Origin: Luteibacter sp. UNCMF331Sha3.1
Lineage (GTDB): Bacteria; Pseudomonadota; Gammaproteobacteria; Xanthomonadales; Rhodanobacteraceae
Reading direction: 5' to 3'
Assembly: GCF_900109915.1 (NCBI RefSeq)
Contig: NZ_FOBU01000003.1
Coordinates: 62,001-126,000 of the forward strand
Length of the DNA: 64,000 nt
Shown: positions 1-7,858 of the stretch, piece after piece
How positions within the stretch are numbered: position 1 is the first letter of the stretch
Layout of the letters: each line of letters starts with the position of its first letter
Program-made: the position numbers and the translations under genes
Notes under the pieces: generated by a model
The model's input: only the letters and a program-made list of their open reading frames with translations
Database searches by the model: none
What the model was told of the DNA's origin: nothing

Positions 1-1
1 G

Positions 2-415
2 CCCGCGAGACACTGGAGCGCCCGCACGCTCTGGAACCGCAACCGCTCGCTCTGGGGCGGCTGGGTGATGGAGAAGGACGGCTTCCGGTTCTGGTTCGCT
101 GGCGACACGGGGTATTCGGAACGACTGGCCGAGATCGGCGAGCGCGTCGGCACCATCCATCTGGCGGCGTTGCCCATCGGTGCGTACTCGCCGCGCTGGT
201 TCATGCGGGGTCAGCACGTGGATCCCGACGAAGCGGTGCGCCTGCATCGCGAGGTCGGCTGCGAACGATCGGTCGCGATCCACTGGGGCGCGTTCGAACT
301 GGCGGACGACGCGCTGGACGAACCACCCCGGCTGCTGGGCGAAGCGCTCGCCGCGGCTGGCCTCACGGCGGACGACTTCATGTTGCTCAACATCGGGGGG
401 CGAATTGCGCTCTAA
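2..415 (+). CDS. MBL-fold metal-dependent hydrolase, C-terminal part (5' end outside window)
   Basis: The gene enters the window already open: the frame is continuous from base 2, and the GTG/ATG near base 65 lies inside the protein. The first visible residues read PARHWSARTLW, a stretch typical of the NAPE-PLD/UlaG-like branch of metallo-beta-lactamase-fold hydrolases. Further on are WFAGDTGYS, which carries a metal-ligand Asp, and AIHWGAFEL, which carries the last metal-ligand His. The HxHxDH core would lie upstream of the window. Proteins of this branch hydrolyse phosphodiester or lactone bonds, but the substrate cannot be read from sequence. An S4-domain gene follows 31 bases downstream. 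The family call is firm; the function is open. Confidence 0.85.
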   Translation, partial: PARHWSARTLWNRNRSLWGGWVMEKDGFRFWFAGDTGYSERLAEIGERVGTIHLAALPIGAYSPRWFMRGQHVDPDEAVRLHREVGCERSVAIHWGAFELADDALDEPPRLLGEALAAAGLTADDFMLLNIGGRIAL

Positions 416-446
416 TGGCGCCCCATCCCCTGCGGTTCCTCTCGCC

Positions 447-671
447 ATGTCGTTCCATGAATTCCGCCTCGAGGGCGACTACGTCGAACTCAACCTGCTG
501 CTCAAGCTCACCGGCATCGCGTCCAGCGGCGGCGAAGGCAAACATATGGTGGCCGACGGCCTCGTCACCGTCGACGGCGTGCAGGAGCTGCGCAAGACGT
601 TCAAGGTCCGCGCCGGTCAGGTCGTCAGGATCGGCGACGAGGAAATCAGCGTGTTGCCCGAGGTCGACTGA
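447..671 (+). CDS. RNA-binding S4 domain protein (YbcJ-like)
   Basis: This 74-residue protein is almost entirely one S4 RNA-binding domain: an N-terminal strand, then LNLLLKLTGIASSGGEGK, a turn, and VTVDGVQELRKTFKVRAGQVV near the C-terminus. It matches the stand-alone YbcJ family, small cytoplasmic proteins believed to bind structured RNA, perhaps rRNA. I chose the ATG at 447 because the S4 fold starts right after it. A longer reading of the same frame begins inside the upstream hydrolase gene and adds only Arg/Ser-rich shadow sequence. It follows the hydrolase closely and may be cotranscribed with it. It converges on the next gene with 12 bases between stops. Confidence 0.88.
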   Translation: MSFHEFRLEGDYVELNLLLKLTGIASSGGEGKHMVADGLVTVDGVQELRKTFKVRAGQVVRIGDEEISVLPEVD

Positions 672-683
672 GTTCCCGCGCAC

Positions 684-965
684 CTATTCGTGCAAGGCGG
701 GTCGCTTCATGGCCGCTTCGTCGATCGCGACCGGTGTTACGGGCACGTCCTTGAACGAATCGCTGCTGTTCATCGACGCATCCGCGGGGTCCTGACTGGC
801 GCCGTCCGCGCCGGTGCGCTTCAGCGAATCGCTGCCGATCTCCGACATCACGACGTTCCGTGACACGGGCGAGACGGCGAGCTTCTGCGGCGGGACTTCC
901 TGGGCGGCCACGGCGGTGGTCGCGGCGGCGGTGAGCAGGGTGACGAAGACGGTTCGGCGAAGCAT
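684..965 (-). CDS. Small exported protein of unknown function, paralogue of 1337-1660
   Basis: This is a 93-residue protein with a clear signal peptide (MLRRTVFVTLL...TAVAAQE), so it is probably periplasmic. I do not recognise a named family. Its central segment TGADGASQD followed by a short spacer and MNSSDS reappears almost unchanged in the next minus-strand gene (1337-1660), so the two look like paralogues. The start at 965 is preceded by a GGAGG-type ribosome binding site; an in-frame extension to 1106 has neither a signal peptide nor such a site. It contains no cysteine, which argues against a lipoprotein or disulfide protein. Confidence 0.7.
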   Translation of the reverse strand: MLRRTVFVTLLTAAATTAVAAQEVPPQKLAVSPVSRNVVMSEIGSDSLKRTGADGASQDPADASMNSSDSFKDVPVTPVAIDEAAMKRPALHE

Positions 966-1204
966 GACCTTGCCTCCGGCGCGAATGTCGCGCGGTTGTG
1001 CGAGACGGGTCCGTCGACCCGTGGCTTTCGCAGTGTCGGCCGATGTGGGCGGAAAGACTTGCAGGTTCTGGTGGCGCGCGTTCTGCGCCGGCTCGGCTTG
1101 CGCCATCGCGTTGGGTCTCGCGGTACCGCCGGTGTCGTCGCTCCGTCTGCATCGTCGACTTGGAAAGGATGCCGCTGCGCAGCGGTGTCTGATGGCTGGC
1201 GCCT

Positions 1205-1275
1205 CTGTGGGAGCGGCCTTGGCCGCGATGGGTGCTTGCCGCGAGCACCCATCGCGGCCAAGGCCGCTCCCACAG
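1205..1275. repeat. REP-like perfect palindrome, 32-bp arms
   Basis: Two exactly complementary 32-base arms (1205-1236 and 1244-1275) enclose a 7-base loop. The arm begins CTGTGGGAGCGG and ends GATGGGTGCT. A nearly identical element lies at 20196-20270 and looser relatives lie at 14323-14418. The rest of the 371-base intergenic stretch 966-1336 holds this element, a terminator and presumably the promoter of the 684-965 gene. Confidence 0.85.
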
Positions 1276-1285
1276 TGGGGCGAGC

Positions 1286-1313
1286 AAAAAAAACCGGCCG
1301 CTTTCGCGGCCGG
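1286..1313 (-). terminator. Rho-independent terminator for the 1337-1660 gene
   Basis: Read on the minus strand, CCGGCCGC and its complement form a GC-only stem around a GAAA loop, followed by a run of eight T. It sits about 25 bases after the stop codon of the 1337-1660 gene and ends its transcript before the palindrome. Confidence 0.85.
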
Positions 1314-1336
1314 CTCTTTCGTTCATGCGCGGGACG

Positions 1337-1660
1337 TTACATGCCCGATGTGGAGGACTTCGCCGGCTCCGACATCGAATCGCCCTTCTTCATGTGCTTC
1401 TTGTGGGTCGACTTCATCGAACCGTCGCCCGACTTCATCGAGTCGCTGCTGTTCATGCCCGAATGAGCCTTGTCCTGGCTGGCGCCGTCGGCACCGGTCT
1501 GCTTCATCGAGTCGGCGCCCTTCATGGAGTCGCTGGTCGAATGCGTCGGCGTCGCCGCGGTGGACGAGGACATGGGCTCCGTCTTCTGCTGGGCGAGGGC
1601 TGCACCGCTGACGGCCATACAACCGGCCAGCATCGCGACGATCAGTTTCGTGTTGCGCAT
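1337..1660 (-). CDS. Small exported Met/Lys/Ser/Asp-rich repeat protein
   Basis: This is a 107-residue protein with a standard signal peptide (MRNTKLIVAMLAGCMAVSGAALAQQ). The mature part is low-complexity and hydrophilic, built on repeats of the type DSMKxxDSMK and HMKKGDSM. It resembles the exported pentapeptide MXKDX repeat proteins of beta- and gammaproteobacteria, whose role is unknown. The block TGADGASQD...GMNSSDSMK is shared with the neighbouring 684-965 protein. I placed the start at 1660 because AGGAGA lies just upstream and the signal peptide begins there; the frame is open to 1786 but that extension lacks both. A terminator follows the gene. Confidence 0.75.
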   Translation of the reverse strand: MRNTKLIVAMLAGCMAVSGAALAQQKTEPMSSSTAATPTHSTSDSMKGADSMKQTGADGASQDKAHSGMNSSDSMKSGDGSMKSTHKKHMKKGDSMSEPAKSSTSGM

Positions 1661-1874
1661 GACGAATCTCCTGGAACTTGTGGCGCCTTGGGGAGTAACC
1701 CCGATGCTCGGCGCAATGGCATCGGTCACCGGTAAGCCGGTTGGTGGGCAGACGCTATCGCTTTTCGATGACGTGTGCTCTTGCAAAGCAGCAAATTCGG
1801 GGGCAATCGTTCAGGCGGAAATTAGTCGGGGTTCAGTGACGGGCCGGGGCGCGAAGCGTGATGGCAGGTATCAC

Positions 1875-4800
1875 CTAGTGGAAATCGCGGGACACGGAAC
1901 CGAGGGCGGGTAACAGGTCGCTGAAATCGTGCAGCCGGGTGGCCACGAGGTGGCGCACGCCGTCGATCGATTGCCACTGGCCATCGACCGCGAGCAGTAC
2001 CGCGTCGAGCAGCGCATGGCGGCAGGCCTCGGCCACCTTCGGGCGCACGATGACGTTGATCTGACCGGTTTCGTCTTCGAGCGTGACGAAGGTGATGCCG
2101 CTGGCGGTCTGCGGGCGCTGCCGCACGGTGACGAGGCCCGCGTGACGAAGCCACGCGCCATGGCGTTCGTGCTCGAGATCGGCGGCTCGCCGTGCCCGCC
2201 GCGACCGCAGGTTCTTGCGGATCAGGCTCAGGGGATGCGCGGTCAGCGACAGTCCGTGTGTCGCGTAGTCGGCGAACACGTTCTCGGCCAGCGTGGGCGG
2301 CCGCAACGTGGGGCGCTCTTCGGCGACCGCGTCGAGCAGGGGCAGGCCTTTCTCGATGCCCGAGCTCTCCCAGCGTGCACGATGGCGGTGGCCGCTGAGC
2401 GCGCGCAGCGCGCCGGCATCGGCGAGGCGTTCGCGCTCGAACCGGTTCATGCCGGCCCGGCGCGAGAGGTCGGCGAGATCGCGTAGCGGGGACGCCTTGC
2501 GCGCGGCGACGATGCGCGCGCCGAGATCCGCCGAAAGTCCGCTCACGAGGCGAAGGCCCAGACGCAACGCCTGGCCGCCGTGGGTCCGGGGATCGGGTTC
2601 GAGCGTACAGTCCCAGTCGCTGGTGGTGACGTCGGGGGGGCGCACCGCCACGCCGTGCCGGCGCAGGTCGGCGACCAGTTGCGCGGGCGCGTAGAAACCC
2701 ATCGGCTGGCTGTTGAGCAGCGCGCAGGTGAAGATGGCCGGGTGGTGGCATTTCATGAACGACGACGCATACGCGATCAGCGCGAAGCCCGCCGCGTGCG
2801 ATTCGGGAAAACCGTAACTGCCGAAGCCCTTGATCTGGTCGATGATCTGCTGCGTGAACTCGGGGGAGTAACCGTTCTTCGCCATGTTCGCGCGGATGCG
2901 CGGTTCGAATTTCTCGAGGCCGCCGCGACGCTTCCACGCCGCCATGGAACGGCGGAGATCGTCCGATTCGCCGGCGGAAAAATTCGCCACCACCTGCAAC
3001 AGGGCCATCACCTGTTCCTGGAAGATCGGCACGCCGAGCGTACGTTCCAGCACCGGTCGCACGTTGTGCTCGTAGACGACGTCTTCCGGCGGCATGCGTC
3101 GCCGTTCGAGATACGGATGCACCATGCCGCCCTGGATGGGGCCGGGGCGGACGATCGCGACCTGGATGACGAGGTCGTAATACCGCTTCGGCAACAGCCG
3201 CGGCAGCATCGACATCTGCGCGCGCGATTCGATCTGGAAGACGCCCGTGGTGTCCGCCCGCTGGATCATCGCGTAGGTGGCGGCGTCGTCGTGGGGAATG
3301 TCCGCGAGACGGCGGTAGTCCGGGCCGCCCTGCAGGCGCAGCATGTCGATGGCCTTGCGCATGCAGGTGAGCATGCCCAGCGCGAGGCAGTCGACCTTGA
3401 GCAGCTTCATCGTCTCGAGGTCGTCCTTGTCCCACTGGATGATCGTGCGATCCGCCATGGCGGCGTTCTCGACCGGTACCAGGTGATGCAGTGGCGTATC
3501 CGAAATGACGAAGCCACCCACGTGCTGCGACAGGTGGCGTGGCATGCCGGCGAGCTGCTCGACCAGCAGCATGAGCAGGCGAACGACGCGGCTCTCGGTA
3601 TCGAAGCCGCGCTCGCGCAGCCGTTCCACGATGGAGACGTCGCCGTGCGCGTGCGAATACGCACGGCTGAGCTGATCGAGCTGGTCTTCCGACAATCCGA
3701 GCGCGCGGCCCACGTCGCGCGCCGCGCTCTTGTGCCGGTAGCTGATCACGGTGGCGGCGAGCGCGGCGCGGTCGCGACCGTATTTGTTGAACACGTACTG
3801 CAGCACTTCCTCGCGTCGCTCGTGTTCGAAGTCGACGTCGATGTCGGGTGGCTCGTCGCGTTCGATGGAAATGAAACGTTCGAACAGCGTGGTGATCTGG
3901 TCGGGATCGACCTCGGTGATGCCCAGGCAGAAGCAGACGACGGAATTGGCGGCCGAGCCGCGGCCCTGGCAGAGGATCGCCTTCGAGCGCGCGAAATGGA
4001 CGATGTCCTGCACGGTGAGGAAGAAGGCTTCGTACTCTTTCAGCGCGATCAGCGCGAGTTCCTTCTCGATGCGATCCACGACCGCCAGCGGCGTACCGCC
4101 GGGCCAGCGCAGCGCGGCGCCTTCGTAGGTCAGGCGGCGCAGATGCGCGGCCGGATCGAGGCCGTCGGGCACGAGTTCGCGCGGGTAGACGTAGTCGATC
4201 CGGCGGATGTCGAATCCCGTGCAGCGCGCGGCGACGACCAGCGTTTCGTCGACGATGTCGCGTGGATGGATGCGCGCGATCGTTTCGCGCGGCCGCAGGT
4301 GCCGCTCGCCGTTGGGGAACAGGGCGTGCCCCGCCTCGGCGACCGGGGTGTTCAGGCGGATCGCCGTCAATACGTCCTGCAACGCGCGACGATGCCGCAC
4401 GTGCATGTGGACATCGCCCGCCGCGACGCAGGGCAGGCCGTGGCGGGCGCCGAGGTCGCGCAGCATGGCGAGGTCGGCCTCGTCGTGCTGTCCGCGATGG
4501 AGTTCCACGGCCAGCCATGCGCGTCCGGCGAAGTGCGTGGCGATCCACGCCGCGCGGTCCTCGTGCGTGGCGGTTGTCGTGGCGGTGGGGGCGCCGGGGG
4601 CCCAGAGCACGCAAAGACCGGGCGCGAGCGTTTCCAGATCGCCGCGATGCAGTTCGTAGCGCCCCTTGGGCGCGCGCCGCCGGCCGAGCGTGATCAGGCG
4701 GCAGAGTTCGGTGTATCCCGCCTGATCTTCCACCAGCAGCACGACGACGGTGCCATCCGACAGGCGCAGCTCGCTGCCGACGATCATCGGGATGCCGGTA

Positions 4801-5021
4801 TCGAGCGAGGCTTCGAGGCCGCGCACGATGCCGGAAAGCGAGCATTCGTCGGTGATGGCGAGCGCGCTGTAACCGGCCACCTTCGCGCGCTCGAACAGCT
4901 CGCGCGCACTGGAGGCACCGCGCTGGAAACTGAAGTCGCTGAGCACGTGCAGCTCGGCGTAGGCGGGAACATCGGCGTCCCCGTCGTTGGCCGGGACGAG
5001 TCGGGAGACATCGAGGCGCAT
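1875..5021 (-). CDS. dnaE2: Error-prone DNA polymerase III alpha subunit, DnaE2/ImuC
   Basis: This 1048-residue protein is the catalytic polymerase of the SOS-induced ImuA-ImuB-DnaE2 mutasome, which copies past DNA lesions at the cost of mutations. Domains in order: an N-terminal PHP domain beginning AYAELHVLSDFSFQRG, the C-family polymerase core with the catalytic Asp motif PDIDVDF near residues 393-397 and the GRGSAANS nucleotide site, helix-hairpin-helix segments, and a C-terminal OB fold (GITFVTLEDETGQINVIV). The length fits DnaE2, being shorter than replicative DnaE. The start at 5021 overlaps the imuB stop by one base (TGATG), which implies translational coupling; the frame stays open further upstream but only inside imuB. 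It is the last gene of the lexA-imuA-imuB-dnaE2 operon. Confidence 0.96.
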   Translation of the reverse strand: MRLDVSRLVPANDGDADVPAYAELHVLSDFSFQRGASSARELFERAKVAGYSALAITDECSLSGIVRGLEASLDTGIPMIVGSELRLSDGTVVVLLVEDQAGYTELCRLITLGRRRAPKGRYELHRGDLETLAPGLCVLWAPGAPTATTTATHEDRAAWIATHFAGRAWLAVELHRGQHDEADLAMLRDLGARHGLPCVAAGDVHMHVRHRRALQDVLTAIRLNTPVAEAGHALFPNGERHLRPRETIARIHPRDIVDETLVVAARCTGFDIRRIDYVYPRELVPDGLDPAAHLRRLTYEGAALRWPGGTPLAVVDRIEKELALIALKEYEAFFLTVQDIVHFARSKAILCQGRGSAANSVVCFCLGITEVDPDQITTLFERFISIERDEPPDIDVDFEHERREEVLQYVFNKYGRDRAALAATVISYRHKSAARDVGRALGLSEDQLDQLSRAYSHAHGDVSIVERLRERGFDTESRVVRLLMLLVEQLAGMPRHLSQHVGGFVISDTPLHHLVPVENAAMADRTIIQWDKDDLETMKLLKVDCLALGMLTCMRKAIDMLRLQGGPDYRRLADIPHDDAATYAMIQRADTTGVFQIESRAQMSMLPRLLPKRYYDLVIQVAIVRPGPIQGGMVHPYLERRRMPPEDVVYEHNVRPVLERTLGVPIFQEQVMALLQVVANFSAGESDDLRRSMAAWKRRGGLEKFEPRIRANMAKNGYSPEFTQQIIDQIKGFGSYGFPESHAAGFALIAYASSFMKCHHPAIFTCALLNSQPMGFYAPAQLVADLRRHGVAVRPPDVTTSDWDCTLEPDPRTHGGQALRLGLRLVSGLSADLGARIVAARKASPLRDLADLSRRAGMNRFERERLADAGALRALSGHRHRARWESSGIEKGLPLLDAVAEERPTLRPPTLAENVFADYATHGLSLTAHPLSLIRKNLRSRRARRAADLEHERHGAWLRHAGLVTVRQRPQTASGITFVTLEDETGQINVIVRPKVAEACRHALLDAVLLAVDGQWQSIDGVRHLVATRLHDFSDLLPALGSVSRDFH

Positions 5022-6430
5022 CAGGCGAACCAGCCGTGCAGCATCCAGCCGTCGAGGGTGCCTGGAGGAAGATAGGCCCAGGCCTGCTGGCCCTGCGCGG
5101 TGCGCACGATGTAGTAGTCGCGACGCGCGTCCGCACCATCCCACCAGCCGCTTTCGATGCGTTCGGGGCCCGCCAGTACCGCCGCCGGCTCGGGGCGCAT
5201 CGGTACCGGGCGCGGCAACAGCCACAACGGCCGGCGCCGGCGCGGCGGCGACACGACGTTACCCGGCGTGCCGTATCGCGACGCGCGTTCGGGGCGATGG
5301 TCGGCCACCAGCGCGATCTGGCGAAGTGCCGCGTCGCCGAGACGCGCCCGTAGTCGCTCGTCGAGCGTGGGCCAGTCGAGCCCGTCGCCGCGGATCGGTT
5401 CGAAGAGGTCGCGCAGCGGCGGCCGGAACGTCGGCAGCTCGGCGGCGTCGATCTCGATCGACCGCGCGGGAGCCGGCAGCGTGGTGCGCTCCAGGCGCGT
5501 GCGCGCGAGTTCGAACAATCGCTCGGCATCGCGTTGGGGTGCCGCCATGGCCACGACGACACGCGTGGTCTCGCCACGCGCATGTTCGAGGGTGAGGGTG
5601 AAGCGCTGCACGCCGCCATCGCGAGCGGCGAGCAGGTTCGCCAGCGAGCGCGTGAGGCGGCGCAGGGGAAAGAGCAAGGGCTGGCTGCCATCCAGTTCCG
5701 CGTCGAACTCGATCTTCTGCAGGAAATTCGCGGGCGGCTGCCACGCGGGTAACGCGTCGGCCGCGTCGCCGCGCAGGCGATCGAGCCAGTTCACGCCATC
5801 GCGGCCGATGCGCCGGGTGAGTTCGGGGCGGGGCAGGCGAAAGATCTCGCCGAGGCGGCGAAAGCCCATCGCCTGCAGCGCGGTGACCGTGGCCGAGGGC
5901 AGGCCGCTCTGCGCCAGGGGCAGATCGCCGAGCATGCGCCGCACGCCTTCGCGCTCGGGTATCACCATGCCATCGGCGCTGGCCGCGAAGACCCAGGCGG
6001 CCGCGGCGAACGGCGTCGCCGCCATCGTATGCGCATGGCCCTGTTCGCCGAGGCCTTCGCGCAGGCGCTCTGCCAGCACGGGCCAGCCGTCGAACAGGCG
6101 GAGGCTGGCGCCGACTTCCATGAGGATCGCGTTGGGCGGCACCAGCGTCACGTGCCCACTGAACTGGTAACACCACGCGGCCAGTTCGGTCAGCAGCCGG
6201 TTCTCGGCCGCGGGATCGCGGGGGCGTACCTCGAGCGCGGGACATAGCGCCCGCGCGGCCGCGAGGTTCTGTCCGCGGCGCACGCCGTGCGCGGCGGCAT
6301 CGGCGTTGACTGCGGCGATCAGGCGTTGGCGCGCCTTGTGATCGAGCAGGGCGGAGGGGCCTGCCTCCGGTGTCGCGGCGAAGGCGGCGGAGAACGCCAG
6401 GCCGGGAAAACGGAGACAGGCCCAAAGCAT
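5021..6430 (-). CDS. imuB: ImuB, Y-family polymerase-like mutasome protein
   Basis: This 469-residue protein resembles Y-family polymerases (DinB/UmuC fold). The N-terminus reads MLWACLRFPGLAF, where active polymerases have a DxDxF metal-binding motif, so it should be catalytically dead, as is typical of ImuB. In known systems ImuB is the hub that connects DnaE2, ImuA and the beta clamp. QPLLF at about residues 250-254 fits the clamp-binding consensus QxxLF and is a candidate contact. The C-terminus carries the ImuB-type GWWDG...RDYYIV segment. The gap to imuA is 73 bases, longer than the other junctions in this operon, and no strong ribosome binding site is visible before the ATG. Confidence 0.93.
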   Translation of the reverse strand: MLWACLRFPGLAFSAAFAATPEAGPSALLDHKARQRLIAAVNADAAAHGVRRGQNLAAARALCPALEVRPRDPAAENRLLTELAAWCYQFSGHVTLVPPNAILMEVGASLRLFDGWPVLAERLREGLGEQGHAHTMAATPFAAAAWVFAASADGMVIPEREGVRRMLGDLPLAQSGLPSATVTALQAMGFRRLGEIFRLPRPELTRRIGRDGVNWLDRLRGDAADALPAWQPPANFLQKIEFDAELDGSQPLLFPLRRLTRSLANLLAARDGGVQRFTLTLEHARGETTRVVVAMAAPQRDAERLFELARTRLERTTLPAPARSIEIDAAELPTFRPPLRDLFEPIRGDGLDWPTLDERLRARLGDAALRQIALVADHRPERASRYGTPGNVVSPPRRRRPLWLLPRPVPMRPEPAAVLAGPERIESGWWDGADARRDYYIVRTAQGQQAWAYLPPGTLDGWMLHGWFA

Positions 6431-6503
6431 GGCTGCGCAGGAATGGCGACGACGAAGCGTCCGTCATGACGGCGTGGGACACGCATCGTCACGACGGCCT
6501 CCA

Positions 6504-7133
6504 TCAGGCCCGCATACGCAGCAGCGGAGCGGTGGTGGTCAGCAGGCCACGCGACTTGAGCACCTCGACATAGGTGGCTTCGTCGCTGTTGCTGACCTTC
6601 AGGCGGAGCGCCGCGGGGCTGTTCTGCGCGGCGTCTCCGGCGGGACGGAAGAGCATGGCGCAGGCGTCGCCGCTTTCGGCCGCGAGCTGCAACCGGCGCA
6701 GGCTGCGGTAATCGATGTCGGGCAACCAGCCCACCACGGCACCGCAGCAGCCGGAGCGCAGGCACTGTTCCATGCTCCATGCGGCTTCGGTGCTGCCGGC
6801 ATGGATTTCGTGCAGGAAACGCAGGTCGACGCCGGCCGCGGCGAGCGCGGGCGCGTAGGGCAGGTAAGGCGGTGCGACGAAGATGACGCGGCGGTGTTCC
6901 TGCGTGAGCGCGGCCAGCGCGGGCATCACCAGGTCGAGCTCGCCCAGGCCGTCGTGCTCGAACAGGATTTCGCTCAGCGCACCCTGCGGCCAGCCTCCGC
7001 CGGGAAGCTTCGCATCCAGCGAGGTCCATCCCGTGGACAGCGCGCGCACGCGCGGCTGCCGGTCGGCGGAACGACGCCAGATACCGGGATGGTCGAGCAC
7101 CTGGGCAAGGTTCGGGGAGGCGATGGCGTTCAT
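6504..7133 (-). CDS. imuA: ImuA, RecA-like translesion synthesis accessory protein
   Basis: This 209-residue protein is the ImuA (SulA/RecA-like) member of the mutasome. Around residues 30-60 it has the LSTGWTSLDAKLPGGGWPQGALSE stretch that aligns with the RecA N-terminal core, where GGGWPQG stands in place of a Walker A loop without the usual GKT. Family knowledge: ImuA binds RecA and ImuB and supports damage-induced mutagenesis. The gene begins two bases after the lexA stop, so expression must be tied to lexA. The start at 7133 is the first ATG after lexA in this frame; longer readings overlap lexA and are shadow. Confidence 0.92.
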   Translation of the reverse strand: MNAIASPNLAQVLDHPGIWRRSADRQPRVRALSTGWTSLDAKLPGGGWPQGALSEILFEHDGLGELDLVMPALAALTQEHRRVIFVAPPYLPYAPALAAAGVDLRFLHEIHAGSTEAAWSMEQCLRSGCCGAVVGWLPDIDYRSLRRLQLAAESGDACAMLFRPAGDAAQNSPAALRLKVSNSDEATYVEVLKSRGLLTTTAPLLRMRA

Positions 7134-7135
7134 GG

Positions 7136-7750
7136 TCAGGTCCTGCGGATGATGCCGACGTAGCGCCCTTCGATGGCGAACGCGTGGCGACGGGGGTCGA
7201 CTTCGATCGGCGCGAAGTCGGGGTTCTCGGGCAGCAACAGAAGACGGTCGCGATCGTGCTTCAACCGTTTCACGGTGACTTCGTCGTCGAGGCGCGCGAC
7301 GACGATCTGGCCGTCGTTCGCCGTGGCGGTCTTGTGCACGGCGAGAAGGTCGCCGTCGAGAATGCCGGCGTCGCGCATGCTCATGCCCACCACGCGCAGG
7401 AGGTAGTCGGCGCGCGGACGAAACAGCGCGGGATCGACTTCGAGCTGCGACTCGATGTTTTCCTCGGCCAGGATGGGCGAGCCGGCGGCGACGCGACCCA
7501 CCAGGGGAAGGTCGTTCGCGGCGGCGCGCTGGAGACCGGGAGGCAGGCGCAGGCCGCGATGCTGGGGCGAACGCTCCAGCAGGCCCTTGCGCACCAGGGA
7601 TTCGATACAGGCCTGCGCCGAGCTGTGGCTGGAGAAGCCCATGGCGTCGGCGATTTCGCGTAGCGTAGGCGGCAGGCCTTGCGATTGCAGGTATTCCTGC
7701 AGGAAAGCCAGGGTCTTCTGCTGACGCTCTGTAAGGGATGGTGTCGACAT
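7136..7750 (-). CDS. lexA: LexA SOS repressor
   Basis: This 204-residue protein has the two LexA domains. Residues 1-70 form the winged helix-turn-helix (LPPTLREIADAMGFSSHSSA). The S24-type self-cleavage domain follows, with the scissile Ala89-Gly90 in RVAAGSP, nucleophile Ser124 in VGMSM and general base Lys161 in VTVKRL. The repressor is cleaved when RecA is activated by single-stranded DNA, releasing the SOS genes. Here it heads an operon with imuA, imuB and dnaE2, so the mutasome and its own repressor are induced together. The start (MSTPSL) lies one base from the palindrome at 7752-7765. No Shine-Dalgarno is visible, so the message may be nearly leaderless. Confidence 0.96.
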   Translation of the reverse strand: MSTPSLTERQQKTLAFLQEYLQSQGLPPTLREIADAMGFSSHSSAQACIESLVRKGLLERSPQHRGLRLPPGLQRAAANDLPLVGRVAAGSPILAEENIESQLEVDPALFRPRADYLLRVVGMSMRDAGILDGDLLAVHKTATANDGQIVVARLDDEVTVKRLKHDRDRLLLLPENPDFAPIEVDPRRHAFAIEGRYVGIIRRT

Positions 7751-7751
7751 G

Positions 7752-7765
7752 TGTACATTTGTACA
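7752..7765 (-). promoter_or_regulatory. Probable LexA operator upstream of lexA
   Basis: The bases TGTACATTTGTACA form two TGTACA half-sites around TT, directly before the lexA start codon. On the minus strand the slightly longer reading CTGT-N8-ACAC is one base from the enterobacterial CTGT-N8-ACAG box. The position fits autoregulation of the lexA-imu operon. A TTGCAC some 15 bases further upstream could be the -35 element, in which case the palindrome would cover the -10. Confidence 0.6.
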
Positions 7766-7858
7766 GGTGTCGGCGCGGCCGTGCAAGAGGTCGCGAGCAT
7801 TGCACGTTGTTGCACGTTTACGTACATTGGTGCGCATTCTTTCGCATCTGGACGACGC

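Noticed and set aside
1671-1695. GGAACTT on the plus strand near 1673, considered as a sigma-E promoter
   Set aside because: There is no TCTGA-like -10 at proper spacing, and it points away from the nearest gene start, into the end of dnaE2.
1660-1786. N-terminal extension of the MXKDX-like protein
   Set aside because: The extension hides the signal peptide and lacks a ribosome site; AGGAGA and a signal peptide mark 1660.
2580-5075. An 831-codon open frame on the plus strand opposite dnaE2
   Set aside because: It is an antisense shadow caused by high GC content. The sequence is His/Arg/Asp-rich with no domain, and the minus strand carries a full DnaE2.
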